Assembly: GCF_003627215.1 (NCBI RefSeq)
Contig: NZ_CP032677.1
Span: 1,431,501 to 1,495,500 of the forward strand
DNA: 64,000 nucleotides
Reading direction: 5' to 3'
Source of the DNA: Pseudomonas sp. Leaf58
GTDB lineage: Bacteria; Pseudomonadota; Gammaproteobacteria; Pseudomonadales; Pseudomonadaceae
The notes under the pieces were generated by a model. It ran no database searches, had not been told where the DNA came from, and worked only from the letters and a program-made list of their open reading frames with translations. Below are positions 49,331 through 58,485 of the stretch, one piece after another (position 1 is the first letter of the stretch; the number at the start of each line of letters is the position of its first letter). Both the position numbers and the translations under genes were made by a program.

Positions 49331-49496
49331 TGTTTGTTCCATTCGATATCGAGAGGGGGGCGCTGCTCTTCATCAATCTTCAGTCATGCACCAAGGCTGC
49401 AACCCACCTGGCACAGGAATAATTGGCCCGAAACAGATGTGGGAGCGGGCTTGCCCCGCGAAGCGCCGCGCGGGCGGCGCTCGATCTCACAGGCAC
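49331..49496. repeat. REP element in opposite orientation at the array edge
   Basis: A REP core reading gcgaagcgccgcgcgggcgg, inverted relative to the 150-bp units, closes the array. The joining sequence (ttgtttgttccattcgatatcgag) is the same as that flanking REPs near 9850 and 50880. Confidence 0.8.
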
Positions 49497-49610
49497 CACA
49501 AACTCAAGGCATGCACCACAAACCTCAAGGCATGCACCACAAACCTCAAGGCATGCACCCCAAACCTCAAGGCATGCACCCCAAACCTCAAGGCATGCAC
49601 CTAAAAGCCC
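49497..49610. repeat. Five copies of a 21-bp tandem repeat
   Basis: The unit cctcaaggcatgcaccacaaa recurs with exact 21-bp spacing (aaggc at 49506, 49527, 49548, 49569 and 49590). It is the reverse complement of a segment present once in each 150-bp unit of the neighbouring array. Confidence 0.93.
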
Positions 49611-49628
49611 AAATACACCCCTCTCCAA

Positions 49629-50630
49629 TCAAACCTTCAGCACCAACTTGCCAAAGTTCTCCCCACTGAACAGCTTCAGCAAAGTTTCGGGGAAGGTTTC
49701 CAGCCCCTCCACCACATCTTCTTTGCTCTTCACCTGCCCACTGGCCAGCCAGCCGGCCATTTCCTGCGCGGCCTTGCCGTACTCCTTGACGTAATCCATC
49801 ACCACAAAGCCTTCCATGCGTGCGCGGTTCACCAGCAGCGACAGGTAGTTGGCCGGGCCTTTCACCGCTTCTTTGTTGTTGTACTGGCTGATCGCACCGC
49901 AAATCACGATGCGCGCCTTGAAGTTGATGCGGGTTAGCACGGCATCCAGAATGTCACCGCCAACGTTGTCGAAGTAAACGTCCACGCCTTTGGGGCATTC
50001 GCGCTTCAGCCCGGCCAATAGGTCTTCGGCTTTGTAGTCGATTACCCCGTCAAAACCCAGCTCATCTTTCAGGTACTGGCACTTCTCGGCGCCGCCGGCA
50101 ATGCCGACCACGCGGCAGCCTTTGATTTTGGCAATTTGCCCCACAATGCTACCCACCGCGCCAGCCGCGCCAGACACCACTACGGTGTCGCCAGCCTTGG
50201 GCTGGCCCACGTCCAGCAGGGCAAAGTAGGCAGTCATGCCGGTCATGCCCAGCGCCGACAGGTAACGCGGCAGGGGCGCCAGGCTCGGGTCGATCTTGTG
50301 CAGGCCCTGTGGCTCACCGGTGAAGTAGTCCTGCACGCCGAGGGCACCGCTTACATGGTCGCCTGGCTGGTAGCCGGGGTGGTTGGAAGCGATTACCTCG
50401 CCCACGCCCAACGCCCGCATCACTTGGCCAAGGGCCACGGGCGGGATGTACGACTTGCCTTCGTTCATCCAGCCGCGCATGGCTGGGTCTAGCGACAGGT
50501 ACAGGTTGCGCACCAGCACCTGGCCTTCGCCGGGTTGTTCGGCAGGCACGCTCTCGAAGCTGAAGTCGTCACGGCGCACGCTGCCGACCGGGCGCTTGGC
50601 AAGCAGGAAACGGCGGTTGGTCTGGGTCAT
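49629..50630 (-). CDS. NADPH-dependent MDR oxidoreductase, CurA/LTB4-dehydrogenase-like
   Basis: A 333-residue zinc-free medium-chain reductase. The cofactor loop is VVSGAAGAVGSIVGQIAK, and LYLSLDPAMRGWM plus DVYFDNVGGDILDAVL are typical of the prostaglandin-reductase/CurA branch, which reduces double bonds of enones. The ATG at 50630 (MTQTNRRFLLAKRP) is the usual family start; the frame to 50918 continues into REP sequence. Housekeeping or detoxification role likely. Confidence 0.9.
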   Translation of the reverse strand: MTQTNRRFLLAKRPVGSVRRDDFSFESVPAEQPGEGQVLVRNLYLSLDPAMRGWMNEGKSYIPPVALGQVMRALGVGEVIASNHPGYQPGDHVSGALGVQDYFTGEPQGLHKIDPSLAPLPRYLSALGMTGMTAYFALLDVGQPKAGDTVVVSGAAGAVGSIVGQIAKIKGCRVVGIAGGAEKCQYLKDELGFDGVIDYKAEDLLAGLKRECPKGVDVYFDNVGGDILDAVLTRINFKARIVICGAISQYNNKEAVKGPANYLSLLVNRARMEGFVVMDYVKEYGKAAQEMAGWLASGQVKSKEDVVEGLETFPETLLKLFSGENFGKLVLKV

Positions 50631-50775
50631 GGCGGGTCCTTGGGGGCAATGGAGGGCTAAGCGTGTAAATCTAACCTGTTGATGAAGGCAGGTCCTTAAC
50701 ATCACTGACAGGCATGGTAGCCCAACCGGTGGGGTGATGATGCGGACCACCTTAAACCCACACGCTTTGGTGTCT

Positions 50776-51035
50776 CTAAGACCGAGCGCCGCCCGCGCGG
50801 CGCTTCGCGGGGCAAGCCCGCTCCCACATTTGTTTCGGGCAAATGATTCCTGTGTCAGGTGGGTGGCAGCCTTATTTGTTCCATTCGATATCGAGTGGGC
50901 GCCGCTGCTCTTCATCAATTTTCAGCCATGCACCAAAGCTGCAACCCACCTGCCCCAGGAGTAACTCGCCTGAAACAGATGTGGGAGCGGGCTTGCCCCG
51001 CGAAGCGCCGCGCGGGCGGCGCTCGACCTCACAGG
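50776..51035. repeat. REP inverted pair between oxidoreductase and outer-membrane protein genes
   Basis: Two REP cores in opposite orientation (50785-50830 and 50985-51030) separated by about 150 bases of the same spacer seen in the large arrays (ccattcgatatcgag). No gene is supported in this roughly 480-base gap. Confidence 0.85.
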
Positions 51036-51115
51036 CGCTGAATACCCTGCGGCGAGCCCCTGCCAGCCCTACCGCGGCCGTCGCTTATGGGCAGGGCACG
51101 CCTGAAGCCGTTGCG

Positions 51116-51859
51116 CTAAAAGCTGACACCCAGTTTTACCCCGTACTCATCGCGGGTCTGTTTGTCTGAGTCGGTCCTCAGAAACTGCCCGTCCAGCTCA
51201 TAGTCGTATCGGCTGTAATACAGCGAAGCGAGTATAGGCACGCTGCCGTCTTGGTTGAACAGCACGCTAAGTTCGGCAAAGGGGTTGCTGGTATCTTTCA
51301 AATCCATGTCTTCACTGCTGATGCCATGTATTTCCAGTTGCGAATCGCCATTGATAACTTGGCGTATACCGGCTTCGAAACGCAGCGTGGCATTATTGAA
51401 GCGGTAGTTGTAACCGGCGGCAATCTTGGCGAACGGGGTGCGGTTGGTAAGGTCGACGTCATAGCGGCTGGTATTGGGTTGCAGCCGGTTCCATTTGTAG
51501 CCGGCGCCCAGCAGTACATCCAGCGAATGGCGCTCGCTCAGTGCTACCCGCCAGCCCAGGTCTAGCTCGGCCTGGCCGTCCTTGAGCCGCTGGTTCTGTT
51601 TTTTCGAGTACATACCGCTGGCTTCCGCGTGGTACACCAGGCCCGCCCTGGCCGTCATCTTGTTGCCGTAATTGATGAACAACCCGCCTTCGGGCATATG
51701 TTCGGTGTCATCACCACGGCCATTAAGTTCCAACAAGGTATAACTGCCTTGCACACCAACGGTTAGCAGCGGTGCTGTGGAAGTTGCTGCATGGCCAGTA
51801 CTGGGGGCAATGACGAGCAGCAAGGGGGCGACCGCAGCAGTAAGGGCGGCTCTTTTCAT
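51116..51859 (-). CDS. Outer-membrane beta-barrel protein of unknown function
   Basis: A 247-residue protein with a signal peptide (MKRAALTAAVAPLLLVIAPSTGHA) and alternating hydrophobic/hydrophilic strands. It ends in GVKLGVSF, a C-terminal phenylalanine as in barrels assembled by BAM. Length suggests 8-10 strands. The ATG at 51859 has TGGAG upstream. It stands alone between a REP pair and a chemoreceptor. I cannot name its ligand or family. Confidence 0.72.
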   Translation of the reverse strand: MKRAALTAAVAPLLLVIAPSTGHAATSTAPLLTVGVQGSYTLLELNGRGDDTEHMPEGGLFINYGNKMTARAGLVYHAEASGMYSKKQNQRLKDGQAELDLGWRVALSERHSLDVLLGAGYKWNRLQPNTSRYDVDLTNRTPFAKIAAGYNYRFNNATLRFEAGIRQVINGDSQLEIHGISSEDMDLKDTSNPFAELSVLFNQDGSVPILASLYYSRYDYELDGQFLRTDSDKQTRDEYGVKLGVSF

Positions 51860-52265
51860 AAAGAACTCCAGGGGCACACTACGGGTCCGGAGGGCGGGCC
51901 AGTTACGCATCACGATAGCGGTGTTTTTAAATTCGATAGTGGCTATTTAATAATTTTTAATGCCCCGTTATTGGCGCAAATTTAATGGCGTCAATGTCAC
52001 TTTATAAATATAGGATTGGAATAAATTACGGCTGTGCTTGCTTCGATTTGATTAGCCCTTAGCTAATACGCCCGCTACTGCTCAACTAAAATTAATGGCT
52101 TGCCACGGGCAGTGGCGGCGAACATCAAAACCGACCTCTATCCAGCCAAAAGCGACAGCCCATAGCTATTTGACACTATTCTGGCGCCAGCCCCTTGTTC
52201 AGCGGCTGGCAACGTTGCCACCCTTGGCGCTTGAGGTAACCTCACAGGCTGAAAGGGGATCGGCA
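51860..52265. other. Divergent regulatory region, barrel protein and chemoreceptor
   Basis: About 400 bases with an AT-rich core (51930-52050) that probably holds the promoters of both genes. No clear boxes can be picked with confidence. The open frame extending the chemoreceptor upstream to 52095 is not needed. Confidence 0.4.
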
Positions 52266-54206
52266 ATGGTCGCGAGCAAACATGGTGTGCTGGCCAACCT
52301 GGGCATGGCTCGCAAACTCGGCCTGGGCTTTGCCCTGGTGCTGGCGCTAACCCTGGCGGTGGCAGCCATCGGCGTTGCGGCGCTGCACAGCGTGGGCCAG
52401 CGGTTCGACAGCTTGCGCCAGCTGGCGCAGTTCAATACCGACCTGTTGCGCTTGCGCCAGCACGAGCAGGCCTTTGCCCTGCGCTCCGACATGCAGCAGG
52501 CCGCCGCCTTGCGCAGTGGCCTGCAGGGCTTGGCCGAACGCGCCCGCGGGCTGCCGGCGTTAGCGGCGGCCGAAACCGACCTGGCGGCTTATGGCCAGGC
52601 GTTCGAAGCCTTCGTCGAGACGGTGCAGGCCAAGGAGCTGGCGCTGGACATGGCCAGCTGGTCGGTGTCCAGCGTGGCCAACAACCTCGATGTGTTGCAG
52701 GCCGGCCTGGCCGACGATGGTGTGTATACCCTCAAGCAGTCCCAGGGCCAGCAGGGCGGTGCGTTTCTGGAGCAGGCCGCGCAGGTGGCGCAGGTGTCGC
52801 GCTTGATGCTGCAAGCCATGGACGAAGCGCGCGTACGCCTAGAAAAAAGCCGCAAGGGCGAAGAGGGCGTAAGCCAGGAGCGCATCGCCCAAACCGTCGA
52901 GGCGGCCAGCCTGGTCAGCCAGTTGCAGGGCGCCGTTAGCGATGCCGGCTACCAGAGCGTGCTGGGCGAAGTGGCGACGCACATTGGCAGCTTTTCGGAA
53001 AAGCTCAACGAATACACCGACCAGCTGGCCCGCGAGCAAGGGCTGAAGGCCCAGCTGCAGGCAAGCGCCGAGCAGGTCACCGGGCGGGTCGAGCAGGCTT
53101 ACCAGGGGCAGGAGCAAGCCTTGCAGGGCGACCTGCAACGCAATGCCGTGGCCATTGGCCTGGCCACGGCCTTGGCGCTGCTGGTGGGCGTACTGGCGGC
53201 CTGGTTGATTACCCGTGCCGTGGTCGGGCCGCTCAAGCAGGTGATTGGCCGTGCCCAGCGTATTGCTGCCGGTGAGCTGGGCTTTGACGCCCAGGCACCA
53301 CGGCGTGACGAAGTTGGGCAACTGATGCAGGCCATGCAGCAGATGGCGGCGGGCCTGTCGGGCATTGTCAGTGGTTTGCAGCAGGGCATCGAGCAACTGG
53401 CCGGTAATGCGCAGGCGTTGTCGGCGGTGACCGAGCAGACCAACCGCGAGGTGGGCAGCCAGAAGGAAGAGACCGAACAGGTGGCCACCGCCATGCAGCA
53501 GATGACCGCCACCGTGCACGATGTGGCGCGCAATGCCGAAGAGGCAGCGCAGGCCGCCCAGGTGGCCGACGAAAAGGTTGACTCTGGGCAGCAGGTGGTG
53601 CGCCAGAGCATGCAGCGCATTGAACAACTGGCGGTGGCGGCGGAGGCTGCCAGCGCGGGTATCGACAGCCTCAGTGCCGAAATCCACACCATCGGCGACG
53701 TGCTGGAGGTGATCAAGAGCGTGGCCGAGCAGACCAACCTGCTGGCGCTGAACGCCGCCATCGAAGCGGCCCGGGCTGGCGAGCAGGGGCGTGGCTTTGC
53801 CGTGGTGGCCGATGAGGTACGCGCCCTGGCGCGGCGTACCCGGCAGTCGACCGAGCAGATCGAGACCCTGGTTGCCAGCTTGCGCGGCAATGCCCAACAG
53901 TCGGTGACGCAGATTCGCGGCAGTACCGAGTTGGTGCGCCTGGCGGTGGCCGATGCGCTGCAAACTGAAAGCGCGCTGGGCAGCATTGCTGCGGCGGTGT
54001 CATTGATTCAGCAAATGAACCAGCAAATTGCCGCGGCGGCCGAGCAGCAAAGCTCGGTGGCGGAAGAAATTAGCCGCAGTGTCACGCAGATTCGTGGCAG
54101 TGCCGACCAGGCGGCGTTGGCGATGCAGGACAATGCCCGGTCGAGTGTCGAGCTGGCGCAGCTGGGTACCGACCTGAAGGGGATGGTCGGGCATTTCAGG
54201 TTGTGA
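52266..54206 (+). CDS. Methyl-accepting chemotaxis protein with HBM-type sensor
   Basis: A 646-residue transmembrane chemoreceptor. TM1 is at about 16-40 and TM2 at about 296-316 ([17 protein letters not shown]). The periplasmic domain between them is about 255 residues and all helical, the size of the helical bimodular (HBM) domain of P. putida receptors for organic acids. HAMP follows, then the signalling hairpin around 485-525 ([19 protein letters not shown]...[12 protein letters not shown]). No C-terminal CheR-binding pentapeptide is present. The ATG at 52266 has AAGGGGAT upstream. The ligand is unknown. Confidence 0.9.
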   Translation: MVASKHGVLANLGMARKLGLGFALVLALTLAVAAIGVAALHSVGQRFDSLRQLAQFNTDLLRLRQHEQAFALRSDMQQAAALRSGLQGLAERARGLPALAAAETDLAAYGQAFEAFVETVQAKELALDMASWSVSSVANNLDVLQAGLADDGVYTLKQSQGQQGGAFLEQAAQVAQVSRLMLQAMDEARVRLEKSRKGEEGVSQERIAQTVEAASLVSQLQGAVSDAGYQSVLGEVATHIGSFSEKLNEYTDQLAREQGLKAQLQASAEQVTGRVEQAYQGQEQALQGDLQRNAVAIGLATALALLVGVLAAWLITRAVVGPLKQVIGRAQRIAAGELGFDAQAPRRDEVGQLMQAMQQMAAGLSGIVSGLQQGIEQLAGNAQALSAVTEQTNREVGSQKEETEQVATAMQQMTATVHDVARNAEEAAQAAQVADEKVDSGQQVVRQSMQRIEQLAVAAEAASAGIDSLSAEIHTIGDVLEVIKSVAEQTNLLALNAAIEAARAGEQGRGFAVVADEVRALARRTRQSTEQIETLVASLRGNAQQSVTQIRGSTELVRLAVADALQTESALGSIAAAVSLIQQMNQQIAAAAEQQSSVAEEISRSVTQIRGSADQAALAMQDNARSSVELAQLGTDLKGMVGHFRL

Positions 54207-54232
54207 GCCTGGCCCGCGCGTGTTGTCGCCTG

Positions 54233-54322
54233 TACGGGCCTCTTCGCGGGTAAACCCGCTCCTACGAGGGATGTGCTACCTGTGTAGGGGCGGGTTTACC
54301 CGCGAGGAGGCCGGTTCAGGCT
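54233..54322. repeat. REP inverted pair after the chemoreceptor gene
   Basis: Arms tcttcgcgggtaaacccgctcctac and gtaggggcgggtttacccgcgagg face each other between convergent genes, a plausible bidirectional stop. Confidence 0.85.
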
Positions 54323-54332
54323 ATGAAAAACT

Positions 54333-55523
54333 TCAGAGCTTGCGCGGGTTGAGGATCAGCAAGGTCAACACCCCCGCCACAATCCCCCAAAACGCCGAGC
54401 CGATCGAGAACAAGGTCAGCCCCGAAGCGGTGACCATGAAGGTAATCAACGCCGCCTCGCGCTCGCGCGCTTCGCTCATGGCCACCGTCAGCCCGTTCAT
54501 GATCGAGCCGAACAACGCCAGCGCTGCAATCGACAACACCAGCTCTTTCGGCAACGCCGCAAACAGCGCCGCCAAGGTGGCGCCGAACACCCCGGCTATA
54601 CCGTAGAAAACCCCACACCACACCGCCGCGGTATAACGCTTGGCTGGGTCTTCATGGGCATGCGGCCCGGTGCAAATCGCTGCGCTGATCGCCGCCAGGT
54701 TGACCCCGTGCGAGCCGAACGGCGCCAGCAGCAGCGAGGCAAAGCCGGTGGCCGAAATCAGCGGTGAGGCCGGCACCTGGTAGCCATCGGCACGCAGCAC
54801 GGCCACGCCGGGCATGTTCTGCGAGGTCATGGCCACCACAAACAGCGGAATGCCAATGCTGATGGTCGCCGCCAGCGAGAAGCTCGGGGTAGTCCACACC
54901 GGCGTGGCAACTTCCAGGCGGAAACTGCTGAAGTCCAGCAGGCCCAGGGCGCCGGACAACGCCGTGCCCACCAGCAGCGCGGCCAGCACGCAGTACCGCG
55001 GCGACAGGCGCTTGACCAGCAGGTAGCTGAAGAACATGCCCAGTACCAACAAGGTGCGGTGCTGGGCCGCGACAAAAATTTCGCTGCCGATTTTGAACAG
55101 GATGCCCGCCAGCAGCGCCGAGGCCAGCGAACCCGGGATGCGTTTGACCAGGCGCTCGAAGCTGCCGGTAAGGCCACAAATTAGCACCAGCACGGCGCAG
55201 GTGATGTAGGCACCAATCGCCTCGCCATAGCTCACCCCGCCCAGGCTGGTGATCAACAAGGCGGCGCCGGGGGTGGACCAGGCCACGGTGATCGGGGTGC
55301 GGTAGCGCAACGACAGGCCGATGCTGCACACCGCCATGCCAATCGACAGCGCCCAGATCCACGAAGAAATTTGCGCGGTGGTTAGCCCGGCCGCCTGGCC
55401 TGCCTGAAACATCAGCACCAGCGAACTGGTGTAGCCGGTAAGCATGGCAATGAAGCCGGCGACGACCGCTGACGGGGAGGTATCTGCCAGGGGCCGCAGG
55501 CGTGCGGATGTGGCGTCGGTCAT
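54333..55523 (-). CDS. benE: Benzoate/H+ symporter family transporter
   Basis: A 396-residue inner-membrane protein with about 12 hydrophobic helices. AWSTPGAALLITS, FAPFGSHGVNLAAISAAICTGPHAHEDP-type sequence (LLAPFGSHGVNLAAI) and NMPGVAVLRADGY are characteristic of BenE. Imports aromatic acids such as benzoate by proton symport; no ben catabolic genes are nearby, so substrate is uncertain. ATG 55523 has AAGGA upstream; TTG 55529 is possible. Confidence 0.9.
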   Translation of the reverse strand: MTDATSARLRPLADTSPSAVVAGFIAMLTGYTSSLVLMFQAGQAAGLTTAQISSWIWALSIGMAVCSIGLSLRYRTPITVAWSTPGAALLITSLGGVSYGEAIGAYITCAVLVLICGLTGSFERLVKRIPGSLASALLAGILFKIGSEIFVAAQHRTLLVLGMFFSYLLVKRLSPRYCVLAALLVGTALSGALGLLDFSSFRLEVATPVWTTPSFSLAATISIGIPLFVVAMTSQNMPGVAVLRADGYQVPASPLISATGFASLLLAPFGSHGVNLAAISAAICTGPHAHEDPAKRYTAAVWCGVFYGIAGVFGATLAALFAALPKELVLSIAALALFGSIMNGLTVAMSEAREREAALITFMVTASGLTLFSIGSAFWGIVAGVLTLLILNPRKL

Positions 55524-55668
55524 GAACAAAATCCTTGTAAAGGTGTAAGCAGTTTTTTCAGACTAACGTGAGCAAGGTTGATCCTTGCCATACAGCGGCC
55601 ATTGCTTTTAGCCGTACAGTCGCCAACTATTGGGCGTAAACGCAGAACTGCACGGGAGTGAAGGGGCG

Positions 55669-56271
55669 ATGTACAAGGTTTATGGCGACTACCAGTCGGG
55701 CAACTGCTACAAGGTCAAGCTGATGTTGAGCCTGCTGGGCCGGCCGTATGAATGGCACCCGGTGGACATCCTCAAGGGCGAGACTGAAACGCCCGAGTTC
55801 CTGGCGATGAACCCCAACGGCAAGGTGCCAGTGCTGGAGCTGGAAGACGGCAGCTACTTGTGGGAGTCCAACGCCATTCTCAACTTCCTGGCCGAGGGCA
55901 GCGAGTTTCTGCCCAGCGAACCGCGCCTGCGCACCCAGGTGTTGCAGTGGCAGTTCTTCGAGCAGTACAGCCATGAGCCGTACATTGCCGTGGCGCGCTT
56001 CATCCAGTTTTACCTGGGGCTGCCGGAGGACCGCCTGGAGGAGTACCGCAAGCTGCACAAGGGCGGCTACAAGGCGCTGCGGGTGATGGAGCGGCAGTTG
56101 CAGATGACGCCGTACCTGGTCGGTGACCAGTATTCGATTGCCGATGTGGCGTTGTATGCCTACACCCATGTGGCGCAGCAGGGCGGCTTCGACCTGGCCG
56201 AGTACCCGGCGGTAAGGGCCTGGCTGGAGCGGGTCAGCAGCCACCCGCGGCATGTGCCGATGGTGGGTTGA
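55669..56271 (+). CDS. Glutathione S-transferase
   Basis: A 200-residue GST. The N-terminal thioredoxin fold starts MYKVYGDYQSGNCYKV (catalytic Ser in the S-G-N-C segment), with NPNGKVPVLEL and WESNAIL contacting glutathione. The C-terminal helical domain carries the N-capping motif SIADVALYAY. The ATG at 55669 has GAAGGGGCG upstream; the frame to 55630 is not needed. Substrate is unknown. Confidence 0.9.
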   Translation: MYKVYGDYQSGNCYKVKLMLSLLGRPYEWHPVDILKGETETPEFLAMNPNGKVPVLELEDGSYLWESNAILNFLAEGSEFLPSEPRLRTQVLQWQFFEQYSHEPYIAVARFIQFYLGLPEDRLEEYRKLHKGGYKALRVMERQLQMTPYLVGDQYSIADVALYAYTHVAQQGGFDLAEYPAVRAWLERVSSHPRHVPMVG

Positions 56272-56284
56272 TCGTTACCGGTAC

Positions 56285-56345
56285 CGGCCCTTTCGCGGGC
56301 AAGCCCGCGCCTACAGCGAAAGGGCCAGTACCGGCTGCCTAAAGC
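56285..56345. repeat. REP element after GST gene
   Basis: A single REP-type palindrome (tttcgcgggcaagcccgcgcc) flanked by short inverted sequences (ggtaccggccctttcgc / gcgaaagggccagtacc), between convergent genes. Confidence 0.8.
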
Positions 56346-56347
56346 GC

Positions 56348-56719
56348 TCAGGCCGACGCGAACCGCTCATCCAGGTAAGCAATGATGGCCTTGGACTCAT
56401 ACATCCAGGTCACCTTGCCCGCCTCTTCAATGCGCAGGCACGGCACTTTCACCCGGCCGCCACCGTCCTGCAGGGCCTGGCGGTGCTGCGGGTCGTTCTT
56501 GGCATCGCGCAGTGCCACCGGCACGTTCAGGCGGTGCAGGGTGCGGCGGGTTTTTACACAAAACGGGCAGGCATGGAACTGGTACAGCGCCAGGCCCTTG
56601 GCCGCTTGCTCGACGCGGGCCTGGGCTGCGGCGTCGCGCTTGCGCTTGGCCGGGCGGCTGATCCAATCGCCGAACACGATGAGCTGGCCGAGGCCAACCC
56701 GCAGGGCTTTGACGAACAT
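56348..56719 (-). CDS. Glutaredoxin/GST N-terminal-domain protein
   Basis: A 123-residue protein. After about 45 residues with a hydrophobic start and a basic stretch (RPAKRKRDAA), it has a glutaredoxin-like domain with active site HACPFCVKTRR, a VPCLRIEEAG cis-proline loop and YESKAIIAYLDERF. It probably reduces disulfides or glutathione adducts. The gene lies after folE, separated by a terminator. ATG 56719 follows a ggag box. Confidence 0.85.
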   Translation of the reverse strand: MFVKALRVGLGQLIVFGDWISRPAKRKRDAAAQARVEQAAKGLALYQFHACPFCVKTRRTLHRLNVPVALRDAKNDPQHRQALQDGGGRVKVPCLRIEEAGKVTWMYESKAIIAYLDERFASA

Positions 56720-56734
56720 GGGCAACTCCTGAAA

Positions 56735-56765
56735 TGAAAAAGCCGACCCGGCAGGGTCGGCTTGG
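56735..56765 (-). terminator. Rho-independent terminator after folE
   Basis: On the minus strand, stem aagccgaccc/gggtcggctt with a tetraloop, followed by a T-run; it lies just after the folE stop and overlaps the leader of the glutaredoxin-like gene. Confidence 0.9.
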
Positions 56766-56778
56766 GGGCTGCAGCCAA

Positions 56779-57324
56779 TCACTTGATCAGGCTGAGGAAC
56801 TCGCTGCGGGTGGCGGCGTTTTCGCGGAACTCACCCAGCATCACCGAGGTGATCATGGTCGAGTTCTGCTTCTCGACACCGCGCATCATCATGCACATGT
56901 GCTTGGCTTCGATCACCACGGCCACACCGGCGGCGCCGGTTACCTGCTGCACGGCCTCGGCAACCTGGCGGCTGAGGTTTTCCTGGATTTGCAGGCGGCG
57001 GGCGTACATGTCGACGATGCGCGCCACCTTCGACAGGCCCAGTACCTTGCCCTTGGGCAGGTAGGCAACGTGCGCCTTGCCGATGAACGGCAGCATGTGG
57101 TGTTCGCACATCGAATACAGCTCGATGTCCCGGACCAGCACCATTTCGCTGTTGTCAGAGCTGAACAACGCGTTGTTGGTGACTTCTTCCAGGGTTTGCT
57201 CATAACCGCGGCAAAGGTACTTCATGGCCTTTGCAGCCCGCTTGGGCGTGTCGAGCAGGCCCTCACGGGAGACGTCCTCGCCAATTTGGCTGAGGATCTC
57301 GGTGTAGTTCTGTTCCAGGGACAT
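56779..57324 (-). CDS. folE: GTP cyclohydrolase I, type 1
   Basis: A 181-residue enzyme making dihydroneopterin triphosphate for folate. Zinc ligands are Cys and His in [10 protein letters not shown] and Cys in [29 protein letters not shown] is the family signature. ATG 57324 gives normal length. Pseudomonas often carries two folE copies; which one this is cannot be told. Followed by a strong terminator. Confidence 0.95.
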   Translation of the reverse strand: MSLEQNYTEILSQIGEDVSREGLLDTPKRAAKAMKYLCRGYEQTLEEVTNNALFSSDNSEMVLVRDIELYSMCEHHMLPFIGKAHVAYLPKGKVLGLSKVARIVDMYARRLQIQENLSRQVAEAVQQVTGAAGVAVVIEAKHMCMMMRGVEKQNSTMITSVMLGEFRENAATRSEFLSLIK

Positions 57325-57394
57325 GGATCTACCTGTGGGAAAAAATCGCAAAAACGAAGGTTACGGCGGTGAGGGCGGCGCTGCAAGCGCGGCG

Positions 57395-57955
57395 TTACTC
57401 GTCGCGGCCTTCGAGCATGGTTCGCTTGAGCATCACATACACTGCGCCAGTGCCGCCGTGGCGGGCGCTGCACGAGGCAAAACCAAGCACTTGCGGGTGC
57501 TGGCGCAGCCAAGTGTTGACGTGGCTCTTGATCATCGGGCGCTTGCCGTCCAGGCGTGCCGCCTTGCCGTGGGTAACCCGCACGCAGCGTACTTCCAGCT
57601 TGGTGGCTTCGGCAATGAAGTCCCACAGGGTTTCGCGGGCCTTTTCCACGGTCATGCCATGCAGGTCGAGGCTGCCCTCGAACGGGATTTGCCCCAGCTT
57701 CAGCTTGCGCAGTTGGCCTTCCTGCACGCCATCGCGGCGCCACATCAGTTCGTCTTCGGCACCTACGTCGATAACGAACTGGTCGGACATGCCGTCGATC
57801 ACCAGGGCCTTGTCACTGCGCACGGTCGCCGATTGGCGCAAACCGGCCAGTTGCTGGCGGTCGGCCTTGGGTTTGCCGACTTCGGCGCGGTCGTGCTTGA
57901 TCGGTTTGACACCGCGCACTTCGGCCTTGAACAGGGAAAAATCGTCGTCTTGCAT
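57395..57955 (-). CDS. Smr-domain protein
   Basis: A 186-residue protein with an N-terminal charged region and a C-terminal Smr domain (about 95-180): LDLHGMTVEKARETL, VRVTHGKA and a terminal GAVYVMLKR. The D-L-H-G box is diagnostic. Smr proteins are nicking endonucleases or ribosome-rescue nucleases (SmrB cleaves mRNA at collided ribosomes). ATG 57955 chosen; the longer frame runs into REP sequence. It lies upstream of folE in the same direction. Confidence 0.9.
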   Translation of the reverse strand: MQDDDFSLFKAEVRGVKPIKHDRAEVGKPKADRQQLAGLRQSATVRSDKALVIDGMSDQFVIDVGAEDELMWRRDGVQEGQLRKLKLGQIPFEGSLDLHGMTVEKARETLWDFIAEATKLEVRCVRVTHGKAARLDGKRPMIKSHVNTWLRQHPQVLGFASCSARHGGTGAVYVMLKRTMLEGRDE

Positions 57956-58009
57956 GATGCCTCCACGTGGGCGGCGTAGTTTACGCGACTGTGGGGCCTT
58001 GTGCAGCCT

Positions 58010-58075
58010 GTGCCAGTACAGGGATTCCCCGGCAGGGGCGGGTTTACCCGCGAAGGGGCCCGCACAGGCGACACA
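58010..58075. repeat. REP element upstream of the smr gene
   Basis: A REP-type palindrome (ggggcgggtttacccgcgaagg) between two minus-strand genes. Confidence 0.75.
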
Positions 58076-58080
58076 CACGA

Positions 58081-58401
58081 TCAATCATGCTTTTTCATCA
58101 GGTGCGGTGCCAGGTTCAGCTCGCGCCCCCGGCGCAGGCGAATGCGGCTACGCCGCCAGAAGCGCACGCCCAACCACAGCAGCAGCAAGCCCGCCACGGT
58201 CAAAACGCTGGAAAGCGGTTTGTTGGCATTGAGCTCCTGCAGGGCAGGGTAGTTGCCCAGCAGGCCCGCGACGCCAGCCATCGCCAGCAGTACGCCGAGG
58301 GTTGCCAGCAGGGCCGACAGGCCGGCCGCCAGGCGGGCGCCCCAGTTACGCGGTTGGCGCGGGCGCAAGCGCTTGGCGTCGAAACTGCCTTTGAGCTTCA
58401 T
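58081..58401 (-). CDS. Small two-helix membrane protein
   Basis: A 106-residue protein with a basic N-terminus (RLRPRQPRNWG), two hydrophobic helices (about 25-48 and 66-82) and a basic tail. No motif suggests a function and I do not recognise the family. The frame is clean and the third-position GC bias matches its neighbours, so I believe it is real. Confidence 0.6.
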   Translation of the reverse strand: MKLKGSFDAKRLRPRQPRNWGARLAAGLSALLATLGVLLAMAGVAGLLGNYPALQELNANKPLSSVLTVAGLLLLWLGVRFWRRSRIRLRRGRELNLAPHLMKKHD

Positions 58402-58485
58402 TCCGCTCTCCTCTGTGGATATCCGGAATTCGACCTGCTGCCACCTTTCGGGTTCCGCCCGGCTGCCGGGCGGTCACCTAGCTGC

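Noticed and set aside
48431..49610. CRISPR array
   Set aside because: The 150-bp and 21-bp repeats are contiguous tandem units without unique spacers, and no cas genes are near.
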